Shown piece by piece: positions 44,049-56,727 of a DNA stretch of 64,000 nucleotides; the stretch's first letter is position 1; every line of letters begins with the position of its first letter. The stretch spans positions 8,432,001-8,496,000 of the forward strand of contig OW051495.1 in NCBI GenBank assembly GCA_932521035.1, in the 5' to 3' direction. The position numbers and the translations under genes are program-made. The notes beneath the pieces are model-generated. The model saw nothing but the letters and a program-made list of their open reading frames with translations, was not told the origin of the DNA and made no database searches. The stretch is from Oscheius dolichura (taxonomy: Eukaryota > Nematoda > Chromadorea > Rhabditida > Rhabditidae).

Positions 44049-44504
44049 AGAATGAGATAACGATGACGGTAGATAAACTTCCAATCGAAGGTTTATATAG
44101 GCTTGAATCATGACACACTGTGATTTATATACTCCCTGACTCTCCGTACGGTAGATAAATAGAGACACGAATGCACAAAGGTCGACGGTGCTGGATGAAT
44201 CATTGAGCCTTCTTTTGTTTGCAGACTAACGAGTGTGGAAACTGAACTTTTGGATTAAACAATCCCCAGTATCACTGTCTAGATAGACCATGTTAAAGGT
44301 CTCCTGCAGCTATAGAACACAAACTTCGAAATCGGGATCATTCTGGTTCCACAGGCATCACTTCGAAGGCGTCTATTATTCATGCGAGATATGACAAATA
44401 TCTGATCTTGACGCTCTCTGCCAACTCACTGATATCTATTTTCCATTATTTTAAATGCCACCTTCTTACACCTGTCCCGCCTTTACTAGTTTGAGCCGTT
44501 ATCT
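44049..44504. other. divergent intergenic region
   Basis: Between the minus MFS gene and the plus receptor gene. No exon or repeat supported. Confidence 0.45.
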
Positions 44505-46534
44505 ATGGGTTGGTTGAGTAGCTTCGACCCCGACCCCTCTTGGTATATATGGTCCGTCCATACTGTAACGATTTTTTCTACTATAACCTTTCCCATTGGA
44601 ATTTGTTGCATATTCAAAGTTATGCCTAAAAGAACCGATAAACTATTCAAATGGCTGTTAGCTTCCAGCCTGGCCCTGTTTGTAACCTTCTTATTTCCAA
44701 CGGAGTTTGATGATTTTAGGAGTTATCTCTGCCAGCTTTCCATCTCAGCTGGGACTATTCCTCTCCTAGTCTTTCCAGTATGTGGAGGTTATCCTCTCGG
44801 ATTTCTTGGCTACTTGGGAATTTCAACGTGTTTCCTTACGGGAATGGAAGTTAGCGTCATTGCAGGTTAGCAGAAACATATTGGAAAGAATACAGCCTAC
44901 AGTAATCCAATGTGTCAACTGTTCTCTTTTAGATGTGGCTATGCTGACGATATTCCTTTTCTTTTACCGTCAGCACGTGGTAGTTCCGATGCCACGATGG
45001 ATTAACTACACTCTCGTGATTTGGTACATTCTAACCTTTGCTGTCCTTGGAATACCACTTCAATTTGTTCTCTGTGAAAATATGCATCTCCAAGAGACTA
45101 AAATGTCTTATATGCAGGCGAGTAATACATTTAACATTTGAAGAGCAGCCCCTCCCGGTGGATAATTATCTCGTTCTCTGAAAACAGCTGGAAAACTGAG
45201 AGCAGATGAAAGAGGTGGGAAATAAATCGAGATGTGACTTTTTGTTGTCTTAAAAGGACAAATTTCAGGAGTATCCAGAACTTTGTAGTCTAATTCCAAA
45301 CTTTTGGAATGAATCTGTGATTGTCTTTGGCTGGACTGAAAATGAGTTTCTCCGCTATATTTTGCTCTACGATTTCTACTTCATAATTGCTACAATCGTC
45401 TCCATTTTCTTCTTTGTGCATCGACTATCTCACTATCTGAGCGGTAATACCATATCAGAGTATCAACGGAATTTCCACCATTCGTTAATTCGAAGTCTCA
45501 TGGCACAGGCATGGGGTTCTTTTCTGTTCAATTAGGAGAAGTCTTTTTTAGTCTTTTGTTCACTACTCTCTAATGCTACTGCCAGTTGGCACCCTCCTCG
45601 GTAGCTGTTATCTTCGAGTCGAACTGCCAGGTCAGTCTCAATAGAGTAGAAATCCTTGAACGACGTTCTTCGAGAAGAGCAGACAAAATTCAAGTAGAGC
45701 CCTACTTTGGAGAAAACAAGAGAAACGGCGATATTCGTAGAATTGATAGCCCATCCGAGTAAGAGCCGCGAGAAGAAAAGAAAAGGAAAAGTACACGGTG
45801 ATAAAGGGAAGTCAAGAGAAAGGTATTTCAAAAGAGAGAAGCGAACAAGCAATGAAGAAGAAATACGAAAAAAAGAGAAGATCTCACCAGGGGGAATGGA
45901 TTGAGCCATGTCGATTGATTGTTGGTTGATGTAGAGTCGAATCGGATTGTTTATATACTATCTGTTGGTCCTGGGATGTAGCCAGAAACAGGAGAGAAGG
46001 AGAGTGGCGGACCGAAAGTTGGCTATGCTAATGAGGGAGAAGCAGACGGGTTGAGATAGACAGGGAGAGAAGCAGAAGGAGATTAGCAGACAGAAGAGAA
46101 GCAGAAACAGACGGTATAGGGAAAGGGAGAGAAGCAGACTGGGAATTGACAGGCAATAGTGGCCACGGAAGAGAAGCAGAAGCCTTCAAAGGGGCTAGTA
46201 TAGATTCCAGGTCTGGAAGGGTTGCTTGAAACTTTAGAGTAAACGGCGTTCAGAATATTTACGGAGTGTGTAACCAGGAGAACAATTTCAGGTCTAGCCA
46301 ATGTGTGCTTCATTCTGATAGCGTTGTCGGATCCTTGTGGACTGCTGACCCTTCTCCTGGCTCACCGAGATTACCGAACAGCTATAACTCGCTTTCTACG
46401 TGAGTACCACCAATCTGTTCACATTTTTATTTTTAGGAGCCTCCAGGAAGCAATTCAATGGGCGTATTGTTTCAGTCATCAGCATGCCCACGCTGTCCGG
46501 GCAGCTTTCACATAATTCTGCAAGGAGAGCGTAG
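44505..46534 (+). pseudogene. Str-superfamily chemoreceptor lacking a TM6 exon
   Basis: Exons 44505..44865, 44933..45117, 45269..45508, 46292..46399 and 46437..46534 read well: TM1-TM5, then after a 783-nt gap TM7 (ANVCFILIALSDPCGLLTLLL, HRDYR) and a basic tail. Two donors are GC (CAG-GCGAGT after 45117, CAG-GCATGG after 45508). The last join is out of phase by one, and the TM6 segment expected after LIRSLMAQ is absent. The gap instead holds purine-rich sequence and an opposite-strand promoter-like motif. Either a GC-rich TM6 exon escapes me or the gene lost it through insertion or deletion. Confidence 0.5.
45532..45909 (-). CDS. opposite-strand ORF with MSP-like start
   Basis: A TATATAAA at 45950-45957 (minus) stands 41 bp before an ATG opening MAQSIPPG, then a GTGAGA donor. 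Nematode major sperm proteins begin MAQSVPPGD, so promoter, 5' leader and first eight codons look like an MSP gene start. The following sequence does not encode MSP. The same frame is open to 45532 (VRLEDNSYRGGCQLAVALES), either read through or joined at TAG near 45697. Possibly a captured MSP 5' end; product unknown. Confidence 0.35.
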   Translation of the reverse strand: MAQSIPPGEIFSFFRISSSLLVRFSLLKYLSLDFPLSPCTFPFLFFSRLLLGWAINSTNIAVSLVFSKVGLYLNFVCSSRRTSFKDFYSIETDLAVRLEDNSYRGGCQLAVALESSEQKTKKDFS

Positions 46535-49500
46535 AACATCGACGCGTTTGTGATTTTAAATGAATTTTTAAAGAGGTGAGCCAAGATATTTTTGTTCTAT
46601 TTGGCTCTCTGAAACCAGTTCTCCGTTTTAAACTCAGGAATGATTTTTCCTTGAAAAAGTCGAGGAAAACTTCCGGCAGACTTCAAGGTACAGTCAATTT
46701 GACAAAGATTACCGGAAGGTAAACTTTCATCTTTGCAGAGAATTGACTCACACTGTGTGCGTGTTATTCCCTGGGTAAAGTTATCGCGTCGATCGTAAAT
46801 ACGCACGTCATTTAGCCTGTGAGACTGAAGAGCGGAAGAGAGTCTGTTTGGCAAGGGGGCATTTTGACCGGTTGGGAGGAAAGAGGGTTTCCACAATTGT
46901 GAGGCTCTCCCTTCCTTTGGGAGCTTTCTTCTTCCAGCCTAGAAAAACAGAACGGTTTTCTTTTTTATTCCCCCAACCTTGACAGACACTGACCAAAAAT
47001 GATGTGAGCGCGCTCCCCAGCGCCCGTAAAACTGGCGTCATTCTCACCCGTTAGCCTAAAACAGTCCGGGCTGGCGGTCGCTGCTGCTGTTTTAACCTGG
47101 GGTAGAGCGGAGAGATTCCTTCGCCAAACAAACATGTCTCCTCCCTGCTCTGTCCTTTTCGGTTTCACGTGTACCTAGAAAGACGGTCAAGGTGTAACAG
47201 AGAGCGAAAACTGTCTGAACATTTATATCAGCGACTGGCAGGACGTTCCAGTTATTGGATACCATGAGAATTATCTTTCATAGTTTGTCATGGATTTTTT
47301 TTTGGATAACCGATGATCTATGGAGAAAGAAGAAAATAATAAAAGAGTGAACAGTTTCAAGATCAAATTTCACATAAAGTGCGTGTTTGCCGATTAGAAA
47401 TGCTAAACAATTGCAATTTCTTGATCTATTGTAACTAGGGCGTTCTCAACTTACTTCTACCGCCCTATTTTTAAACTGATAATAAAATGGAGAGAAACAC
47501 TGAAGTTTGATTAAAGTGAAGGATGATTTTCGTTTCAGAAACGCGAGTTAGGTTGGTTCTCTCGGTAATTGAACCGTATTATTCTAGGTCCCCACCGGCT
47601 CTAATGAAATATATGTCGAATCTTTCTGCATAAAGTCTTCGCCACTATTCTTTTTAGTCATTGAGGAAGTCTGATAGAGTCTTGCCACTCGTCTCCGGTC
47701 ACGGTTATCAGGTCACCTGTTCTTACCGTTCCAAAAAGAGAGTGGAAGTTGTTACACTTTGCCCATAAAGACCAACATCGTATCCTGTTCTCTACTATAT
47801 TTCATAAGGAGTAAATATGATGAACTGGGGAAGTTCGACCCCCCTGAACTGACTATTACAGTCAACTGCGTGTAAAGAACTCCCTTCTAGTTTTACTTCT
47901 AGTTTTGATCTTGAAAGATTGTGGAAAAATCTTTTTAGACATTTTTTACTCCAGCAGTTACACAGGGTCTCGAGTTTTACGGTGGAAGCGGAATTGACTA
48001 TAGAAATGGCCTTCTTAACCTGCATATTAATCGGGGAAGCCCCTGTTCCGTCTAGCGGGGGAAATGAATCAGTTTCCATTTTCGTCATCAGACAATGGAC
48101 GGTTTCTTGCTTTGTTTAGACTGTTAAAGAGGTCAGGGATGATTGAACAGAAAAAAATAGATAGAGTCAGATTGATTGACGTAAATTTGCGAATATAAGT
48201 TGCCTACTTGGGGGAGCAGCCTGAATTTCGCCTAATCGGCTCTTTTCCTCTCCTGTTTCGTGTCAGGGCTCCTAAAAATAAAGAACATGGTGCTGCTCTG
48301 TCTGCCCAGACGCTATTTTTATCCAAATTTCCTCGTTTACTCTTCCCTGTTTCTTATTTTCCCTTCCCATTGTTAATCCAAGAAAGTTGTCTTTGTTTTC
48401 CTCTGCCTTGACCGATTCAACATCAAATGTAGTGCACTGCTGATAAAATGAGAACGTTTAGTTATACTTTAAAGTCAGTAATCTTGTTATTACGTCTCTC
48501 TTATCGTCTGCTCAACAGATGTTAAATAAAAGACTACCGGGGGAAGGGGGTGACGCCTTTCCGGTGTCGTTTTTTGTTCCAGGACTCCTCCGCCCACTGT
48601 TTCGTTTCTGTATTTTCGAGTCTATTCCTTGCTCTTTTAAGTCATTCAACAAACAGACATAATATTGTTTTTTCAGTACATTTTGTTATTAGTTCATTGG
48701 AACTATTGAATTTGGGAGAAAAGTAGCGATAAATAGAAAATGCCAAAAACAAGAACACAACACATAAACAAGGAGGAAAGATCAAGGCTAAATAAGTGTC
48801 TGGGTACACATAACAAGACAGAGTGGAGATATCCCCGTGGAAAACCAGAATCTCTCCTTGGAAACTTTAGATAATGGTGCGGGAGGGAGAACGCTAGCTG
48901 TTTACAAAATAATGATCCTCATCCATGAAGAGGATTATTTGCTGAGCACTCCAGACAGTTGTAATCCTCAGCTTCCGGATGCCTGTATTCTATTCCTGTG
49001 TTCATTTTCCTAGATCCTTCTGGAAGATTTTTTCTGCGGGATGATATATCCCGCCTCTGGGACCAGGCCTATCTCCGGGGGAGCGCTATATCATGAAATC
49101 ATCTCAAGAGGTCTTGAATACAAATCAGTCCTAAAGCGCAGTCCTCCCCCTTTTCTCCACGGCCTGCAAATCACAAATGGCCAGTGTCCGCTCCTGCCCA
49201 CGGCCCGTAACGAGCCCGCCGCTTTCTTCCCCGCTTGCCCCACCCGGAGGCTGTTTACCAGACACTATCGCCCCTCCGAGGACAGCTAAAGGTCACTTTC
49301 ATGTACACGGCCCCCTCCTTTTCCTCCCTCCTTACCCAACAAATGACATGATTTCCGGTGTAGAGACTTTGAAACAAAGTCCACTTTTCCAACCCGTTAA
49401 ACTTCCTTCCGTCTCAAGGTTTCTCAAAATTCTCTCGCCAAATTGAGTACATTACACCGTACCTCCGTCTTTATCAAGATTCAACCAAGAAAAAGCATGT

Positions 49501-49658
49501 CACTATGACGCAAACTAGTGGGCCGATGCCCACGTGAAGATGTCTCTTCACCCAAGTCCGTAACATTTTCTACCCACGTGAATATGAACTCTCCGCCCAC
49601 CCCGTCTCCGCCCGTCTACTGTACCCACCCCCACTTGGGAGACCATCTCTGTTTCCCC
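46535..49658. other. 3.1-kb gene-poor stretch
   Basis: I find no splice-consistent ORF on either strand. Short ORFs have no signal peptide, membrane or motif pattern. Purine-rich patches occur at its left flank. It could hold non-coding RNA or regulatory sequence of the SWEET gene. Confidence 0.45.
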
Positions 49659-49666
49659 TATATAAG
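49659..49666 (+). promoter_or_regulatory. TATA box of SWEET gene
   Basis: TATATAAG about 146 bp upstream of the ATG at 49812. Confidence 0.45.
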
Positions 49667-49811
49667 AGACTAATTGCTTTAGGTGGCTGTACTCCAACCC
49701 GTCCGACGGGCATCCCCTTCGAGCGCCTTCTATCACTACCAGTTGGCTTGTCTCTGTCCCATCATCAATTACATCCGGTCGCTTCTTCACTAATCCCTAT
49801 AAGGAGACACA

Positions 49812-51230
49812 ATGTTCGAGCTATTCACTGAAGAAGTCAATCTGCTGAATTTTATTTCTCTCATTGCTTTTTTGACTACTGTAGGACTGTTCTTCTGTGG
49901 AATGTGAGTTGATTTCTTCAGTTTTGAGGAAAATAGACCATTTTAGACCAATCTGCCGTCAAATTTGGAAGCGAAAAGACACGGATGAAATCTCTGGAGC
50001 ACCATTCATGATGGGAATTGTTGGGTAAGTTTTAATTTCTCCGCTTCCGGACCAAATAACCAAAAGAACAGAAATTAGGCCAATTAGAACCGTTCTTCCC
50101 TAATTTCTCGCCTTTTCGACCTTCTTTACCTGATGTCGTTGTAGGACCCTCAAAAATCTGGATTTGTCGTAATTCTGTGGTTTCTAGGGGCAGTTGCTGG
50201 ATGGCTTATGGTTATCTGAAAGGCGACAACACAGTCATGGTCGTAACCAGCTGTCAAGTCGTCCTCTACACCTCCTATACCATCTTCTACTGGTGCATGA
50301 CCAAGAAGAAGCTCTGGATCACCATCAAGGTCCTGGCCGTCGTCACCCTCGTTGGCTCCCTCTTCACCTTGGTCCACCTCTTCGGACACAAAATCTTCCA
50401 CCCTCTTGGAATTATCTGCATGACTCTGAACGCCGCTGACTTCGCTGCTCCGCTAGCTGGTCTCCAAGTTGTGATCCGTCGAAGGGCCACCTCAACCCTG
50501 CCTCTGCCCTTATGCATTGCCAACTTCATGGTCTCGACGGAATGGTTCATCTACGGGCTCTTGAAGCAGGATTTCTATCTCATTACCCCTAACGGAATCG
50601 GCACTTTCCTGGCTCAAATCCAACTCATTCTCTTCCTGGTCCTGCCAAGAAAACCTGGACAGTATTCTCCACTGGTCAGGATGTTCCGCTGCTGCTGTAG
50701 AAAGACCGGCGTCTGTGAAGATAGCGCTTCTGGTGAGCTTTTACCTCCATTTCGGAAACGTAACTGTGGTCCCCGGGGGTAATATTTTGCTATTATTTCG
50801 TTATTCTCTCACAAATACTGCCCCTCCCCAGTACTAGAAAACGTGATTTATGATCATAGAAGTGGAACGAAAGAAACAGAAACAAAACAACAAATTTGCA
50901 GACATCGTTCCGGAGCTGTTGGTCGAGGAAGGCGAGGGAGGGAAGAGGAAGCACACCCTGTCCAAGAAGCTGGCCGAGAAGGCAACCTCCACCATTTCCG
51001 TGTTCGCCGAAGAGCTGGAAAATGTCATCCACATGGCTTCCACCCATCACCAATTCGCCTACGAGCAGAAAATTGACGAAGAGGACTCCTCCTCCGAGAA
51101 GACCGAATCCACCATGGCTTCGAGAAATCCTACTGTAGTTGACCTCAAGAGAATGGCTTCTGTTTGTAAGCCGGTAGACGTAGAACCCCCAGCCCTGAGG
51201 AGAGCTTTCTCCTCTCCCAACCTAGTCTAG
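49812..51230 (+). CDS. SWEET (MtN3/saliva) sugar transporter
   Basis: Four exons (49812..49903, 49947..50024, 50188..50732, 50902..51230) give 347 aa. Two MtN3 repeats of three membrane segments each are joined by a single segment, seven in all. Repeat 1 has GIPICRQIWKRKDTDEISGAPF. Repeat 2 has HPLGIICMTLNAADFAAPLAG and ITPNGIGTFLAQIQLILFLV, with the conserved Pro, the PN pair and the Asn of the pore. The tail after about 220 starts with a Cys cluster (RCCCRKTGVC) and is long, acidic and Ser-rich, as in nematode SWEETs. Facilitative sugar transport across the plasma membrane is expected. Family certain, paralogue not assigned. Confidence 0.92.
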
Positions 51231-52977
51231 ACACCCTTCTTTTCTAGGGGTACTGTAATTATAGTGTACATTTCTGTAATTAGCAATGACCTGGGCCACT
51301 AGCCCCTTGACATGCATCCCATTGGATGTTTAATCAGCTCTTGTGACCTTTATTTTGGTTCTTTCAAACTGATACGATGCCGATTTGGCATATTAATAAG
51401 AGAAGACGGGTTTCAACCGTTGTCAAGATGCAATAAAACATTGGCTTTATCTCTTTGTTTTATTTCTACTGAGGCTGCTAATAATCAATCCGTAGGTTCA
51501 AAACAGCGCCTCCTTGCTGATGACTCCGTATTTTGCTCTTTACTCTAGCGGAGGAGTATTAAACGGTGTTGAATCAACTCGTTCTGGCCTCCCTCTCCCA
51601 ACTCTTTTCGTCTGTACACAACTTGCTCTCCGCACATTTTGATCGTCGTATTTTCATGGCTTCCTGTACATTTCATTATTATTTGTTGTATTTCAAAGGT
51701 CCATAAATGACTTTCTCTACTTATTTTTATTTATTGGAATAAGATACTTGCCGTAAAAAAGTATGGAAAATGAGTTCGGATGATCTTTTCCATAGTTAGT
51801 AACCATAATAGGCCAATTGCTAAAAAAATAGTAAGTTTCTTTCTGTTCTCCTGAAAAGACCTCTTTTCAGTGGCCTTAAATTTCTAAAATTAACCCGTTT
51901 AACACCATGGGCAAGCAATAATCTTCAACGATTTCCCGGCAATATCCTGCGACGCACCGGCCTATCTATGCAATAGAGGATGACTGCTTATTTAGCCGTC
52001 TCCTTGTGGCTCCTTCGAAATTTGTGAGGTCGTGGGACAGAAGCAAAGTACTAGTACTAGGAGGCAACTTTATGACTCATTGAAATTTATAGTGCAAAAA
52101 AGAATCAGCAACTGCTGGGATGGATTCTTCATGGGCATTGTAGCAGCTCTTCTTTTACTTCCCACCCAATTTTGGCAAAATTTCACCAAGAACTATAGTA
52201 CATAGTTAGAGTTACAGTTCGTTGAGACGCTTAGCTAGTTTCCTGTTGTTCTGTTTTCTATACTTTTGGAAACTTTAATGTCTAGGATCACCACATCTAT
52301 CCATGGACCGGTGTAGCAATCGCCATTGTTGAATTTCGTTTCGTCATTCCTACACACGCTGGGCATTCTGTAAAAATTATGGTTAGTCACTGAGACATTT
52401 TGAGATCATAAAAAGTTTTCAGCTCCACTTTTCGAGGTAATTGAAATGGCAGATGAATTCACAAAAATCCTACCCTAATAATAGGCAGATCTCTGTCTGT
52501 CTGCAAGAAGTGTCGTCTGTACGGATTGACAGGTCAAATGAGAGAGAAGCAGAAAGTTTCGACCGCTTGACCTTATCCGACGGTCAAATCTTTTTCGACT
52601 GTCAAATTTGTAATCCAAACGCGGCCAAAGGCCGCCGAAGGCATACTGGTATGAAGAAGAAAATAGAAAGAGATTAGTAGAGACGAAGTCAATGCAGTTG
52701 TCGGATATCATTTCAATATACTCCAAATAAATCCGTCTCTCATTTTGTTTCCAGCTCGAGTTTTGCAGCTACCATTTGTCCCAGCACGCTACTCATTCTT
52801 AGGCGTTGCCGTGCAAAGGACACTTTTTATTACTATCCGCACTAATAAAACAAGCTATCGCTCGTTGGAGGCTTTATCAGCCGCCTACATTGTTCCTGCG
52901 ACTTTTACAGAGAACAACAAACCACAGAAGCCAATTCGTTGTAATAATATTTACTGTCTTTGTACAAAAATGAACAA
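51231..52977. other. intergenic, one Helitron-like copy
   Basis: No gene recognised. Holds the 182-bp Helitron-like element at 52468-52649. Confidence 0.5.
52468..52649 (+). mobile_element. Helitron-like non-autonomous element, 182 bp
   Basis: Same TCCTACCCTAATAATAGG start, GCGGCC-AAA-GGCCGC hairpin and GCATACTGG end as the copy at 30848-31045, again between A and T. Internal differences include a shorter CTGTCTG run. Confidence 0.78.
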
Positions 52978-53552
52978 TTAATGGACATAGGCCCTAGCTT
53001 GGACCAACAAGCACATGTTATCTCCAGAGGATTTGTCGTGGAGAGAGTACTGGAGCTGGTAGGGCATGTTGTCCTGGAGCATGTTGATAATAGCAGCGTA
53101 GGGGGTGAAGTCAATGGTCACCGGGAGCCATTGCTTTCCTGTGTTGACTGGGCACGGGATACCATTGGCGCAGGCATCCTGGTTGGTCCTGAAGATGAAA
53201 CGATGAGAACTGGTTTGGTGAAAAATACTTACAGTAGCCCAAGGGTAGGGATGGAAGTCCATGAGCAGGAGGACCTGTTCCATTCCCAGATGTTGATGGT
53301 ATCACGGAGATTGGGCTTGGTGTAGGTGTTCCTGGGGTTGTTGAGGTTGACCTGCATGACGAGAGGCTTTCCCAAGTGGATGGGGTATTCGAAGTTTCCG
53401 TCAGTGTCAAATGGAGTGGCGTTGAAGACCTGGATCGGTCCGCTGTCGCACTGCCACCATTTCATTGTGGTGTCTGTTCCATTGGGCCACTGGATACTGC
53501 AAGCAGCGGAGGCAGAAGCGACGAAAGCAGCAGCCAAGAGGAAGAACTTCAT
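52978..53552 (-). CDS. secreted ML-like protein 1 of 5
   Basis: Two exons (complement 53233..53552 and 52978..53188), 176 aa. A signal peptide (MKFFLLAAAFVASASA) is followed by six cysteines in the order CSIQWPNGT, WWQC, CSWTS, DAC, CPV, MCL. The spacing and the CPV-x-x-G-x-QW ... PYQLQYSL-x-D ... C layout resemble the ML (MD-2-related lipid recognition) fold of GM2-activator/NPC2-type proteins, which carry three disulphides. An NGT glycosylation site lies near the N-terminus. It is predicted to be an extracellular or lysosomal lipid binder; this is by resemblance only. Upstream TATTTAAA near 53645 (minus). Confidence 0.65.
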
Positions 53553-53830
53553 GATGGTTTTCTGGAAATGGAGAAGGTCTTGAAGAGAAAACAGAGAGAA
53601 AGAGAAGAGCCAGTTGATTGAAACATCTCTGCCACCCGCCGGTTTAAATAGCCTCCTTCGTCTTCTCAAAAGGACGCAGCGACCGATAAGAAGCACAGGA
53701 GGATATCAGACACATGGACCAAGAGCAAGATAGACACCAGTTTTTAGAGCTGTTTACAGGAAGAGTAAACTCCGGCTTTTTTCCGGATGCAGTGGCTGAT
53801 AGAGGCTATACTTCATTTTGTTTTTTAAAT

Positions 53831-54154
53831 TCATTTTAACGGGAATTCAGGAAAAGTTTGGCTAGGGAGCACTTTGACCTTTGTCTTTCGCCTGTCGTAA
53901 AACCGTAACGGGAAGACCCTTGCTCCTTGCCCCGGATGAAACGAACCAAAGACAATTGTGGAGGTAAACAGGCGTCTCGTTGCTCCATAGATCACCTTTC
54001 CGGCCAGTACATTCCACCAATTAAATGTATGATTGACGAGACCGTAATTTAGTGCCATTTTCTTCTTTTCGCTTCCAAGCAAGGTAATAAATTCGGTTTC
54101 TTTCATGAAATCTACTGGAATCCAGCGTTCATCGTACTGGCTGGTCATTTTCAA
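53831..54154 (-). CDS. hypothetical single-exon ORF
   Basis: 107 aa beginning MKMTSQYDERWIPVDF, with YGLVNHTFNWWNVLAGKVIYG in the middle and a basic end. No signal peptide or motif known to me. Codon use looks coding-like, but with no splice or paralogue support it could be a chance ORF or exon remnant. Confidence 0.3.
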   Translation of the reverse strand: MKMTSQYDERWIPVDFMKETEFITLLGSEKKKMALNYGLVNHTFNWWNVLAGKVIYGATRRLFTSTIVFGSFHPGQGARVFPLRFYDRRKTKVKVLPSQTFPEFPLK

Positions 54155-54781
54155 ACGCGAACCAACCCCAAACCCTTGGTTCGAAAATTCCTGAACTGTC
54201 CTTTGACCGACCGCTCTAATCTACAGTTTATTACTTGTCGTAAAATGCTTCTACCGGAGCGTTTTATGTCCTCTGCTTGGTGAGCAACAAGTAAAAAGAG
54301 GAACACTTTGTCCTCTAGGGTTCTTTGAGGTCAAATAAAGGCCACAACGTTTTGAATTCCCCAAGAAATCAACCGGAAACCTATTTTCCTTGAAACTGAA
54401 TAATCAAAAACGATGAGATGGGAAAAGAGCTTAAAAACCATGTCATTATGGCTGGGAAATAGGCGCCGGTTTCAGGCAGAGATTCAATAAGATTAGGGAA
54501 GCTTTTCTGTTCAAATACTCAAATTTTCGAAGTTTTGCTTCCCGGCTATCTCCGGTTAGAGAGTCCCGAGTCGGCAGCTATTCCTTTGCCCAGTGTTGTC
54601 TTCTCGTCTCTTATCACCACGTTCCCCGCCCTTCTTATCTCTCTCCTTCCGTGAGCTACTTACGTAAATGAGCACGTCCCCCGTCCATCCTAAACTTTAT
54701 GAACTTCAAAGACACGAAATAGAAACAGGGAATTGTGAATAAAGCTTTTATTACGATATGTACATTTGTACACGGGGGTTA

Positions 54782-55358
54782 TTAATGAATGTAGGCCCTC
54801 GCTTGGAACATGATACACATCATATCTTTTGTAACCAAATCCCTCATGGTATACTGTAGCTGGTAGGGCTCGTTGTCCTGGAGATGGTTAATAATAGCCT
54901 GGTAGGGGGTGAAGTCAATGTTGACGGGGAGCCACTGCTTTCCGGGCTTGACGGGGCAGGGCATTCCATTGGCGCAGGCATCTTGGTTATTCCTGAAACC
55001 CATTTCCAGTCATTTCTTCTGTTAGTAAGACTTACAGTAGTCCAAAAGTGGGGAGAGAAGTCCACGAGCAGGAGATAGTATTCCATCCCCAGAGGAGGAT
55101 ATCATCACGGAGATTCGGGGAGGTGTATGTGTTCGTCGGGTTGTCCACGTAGACGTCCATAACCAGGGGCTGTCCCAGATGAATGGGATATTCATAGTTC
55201 CCCTTGGTGTCGAAAGGAGTACAGTTGAAGACTTGCATTCCTCCGACGGAAGGGCATTGCCACCAATGGAGAGCCGTATCCGTGTTATTGGGCCAGATGG
55301 TACTGCAAGCAGCAGAAGCCGAGCCGATGAGAGCAACCGCAAGGATGAGGTACTTCAT
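54782..55358 (-). CDS. secreted ML-like protein 2 of 5
   Basis: Exons complement 55036..55358 and 54782..54992, 177 aa, intron in the same codon position as in its neighbours. Signal peptide MKYLILAVALIGSASA. It is the most diverged copy: a QCPSVGGMQVFNC stretch inserts a residue and adds a seventh cysteine, and residue choices around LLWGWNTISCSWTS differ. The second exon keeps NNQDACANGMPCPV, YQLQYTM and the FQARAYIH end. The exon-2 length (211 nt) is the same in all five genes. Probably an early duplicate. Confidence 0.65.
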
Positions 55359-55696
55359 ATTTTCTGGAAAATGTTGGACTCGAAGAAAGAGAATTGAGGA
55401 ATTCGGAGAAGTAGGAGAAAAGTTGATAAGCAACACGTGTCGACAACAGGAGCTGGGCTTAAATACGGGGGTTGTAACAACCGGACCTGGTGATAAAGAA
55501 CGACGGACAGGACGTCCTCCCATTGAGCAGACTGTTGTCAGGGGGAAAGTTCAAGAAGCACTCTTTTGATCGTTTAATTTCCTCCTTTTGACGTCATTTT
55601 AACACAGATATACCCAATAAAGCGATGGAGAACTTCTTGTAGAGCTTTTGAAACCATTTATACAAAATTAAAGCATAAAAATTCATTGACCCGAAA

Positions 55697-56292
55697 TTAA
55701 TGAATATAAGCCCTGGCCTGGAAGATAAGGCACAATTGATCCCCGGATTTCTTGTCATTCAAAGAGAATTCCAACTGGTAGGGCATATCATCCTGGAGAG
55801 CATTGATGATAGCAGCGTAGGGGGTGAAGTCAATGGTCACCGGGAGCCATTGCTTTCCAGGCTTGACGGGGCACACGATACCATTTTCGCAAGCGTTCTG
55901 GTTCGTTCTAAAATGTCAAGATAAGCAATCGAAAGGGAGAAACTATGAAATAAAACAGTTTGAATAACTTACAGTAGTCCAAGGGTAGGGATGGAAGTCC
56001 AGGAGCAGGTCTGCCTGTTCCACATCCAGATCTTGATGGTGTCCCTCAAGTTAGGCTCGGTGTAGGTGTTCGTGGGGTTGTTGATCTGAGCCTCCATCAC
56101 CAGGGGCTTTCCCAAGTGGATGGGATATTCGAAGTTCCCGGCAGTGTCAAATGGAGTGGCGTTGAAGACTTGGATCGGTCCACTGTCACACTGCCACCAT
56201 TTCATTGTGGTATCGGTTCCATTTGGCCATTGTACACTGCAATCAGCGGAGGCAGAAGCGATGAATGCAGCAACCAAGAGGAGGAACTTCAT
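55697..56292 (-). CDS. secreted ML-like protein 3 of 5
   Basis: Exons complement 55973..56292 and 55697..55907, 176 aa. Close to copies 1 and 4: shares TMKWWQCDSGPIQVFNATPF with copy 1 and the ENGIVCPV and QARAYIH second-exon features with copy 4. Six cysteines. TATATAAG at 56383-56390 lies in a GTCTTATATA block also present before copy 4, so promoter and gene were duplicated together. Confidence 0.68.
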
Positions 56293-56727
56293 TTTAGCTG
56301 GAAAGAGAAGACTGAGACAACGTGTGGAAAAGATAATGGCATAGTTAAGGACAGAAAAATGATAAGGGAACGCATGTCTAGTCTTATATATGGCAGGAGA
56401 GATGTGGAGTCTTGTTTGATAAAGGAAGACCCCATTCGAGACCGTCCTAATCTATGTTCTACAGGATGCACAAAGTAGCAAACCTCGAGAGATAGCAGGG
56501 CCGTGATTTGCAGGGTCATTCAGCAATTGACTAGCTTTGTTTGGTATCCTGGATCGAAAGAAGCAACAATCCGCCGATGTAGCCATATTCTTCCAAATTA
56601 GGGTACTACTTTATTATCTCTGTGATCTTCCGGCCTCGAAGGAGCGCCATTTTGGCTGATCCACTGTTATGGAGAATATCTACCGTCCCCTGGCACAAAA
56701 GTTTAACAAAAGTTTATTAACCAGAAA

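Noticed and set aside
45707-46080. Purine-rich repeats (GAGAAGCAGA) as a CRISPR-like or tandem array
   Set aside because: Unit length and spacing are irregular; this is simple purine-rich sequence in a eukaryotic intron.
46597-49440. Several 60-100 aa ORFs on both strands
   Set aside because: No signal peptide, membrane pattern, motif, splice consistency or paralogue; typical of chance ORFs in moderate-GC sequence.
53326-53621. Plus-strand ORFs opposite the ML-like genes
   Set aside because: They repeat at each paralogue as antisense shadows and lack starts, signals or splice sites of their own.
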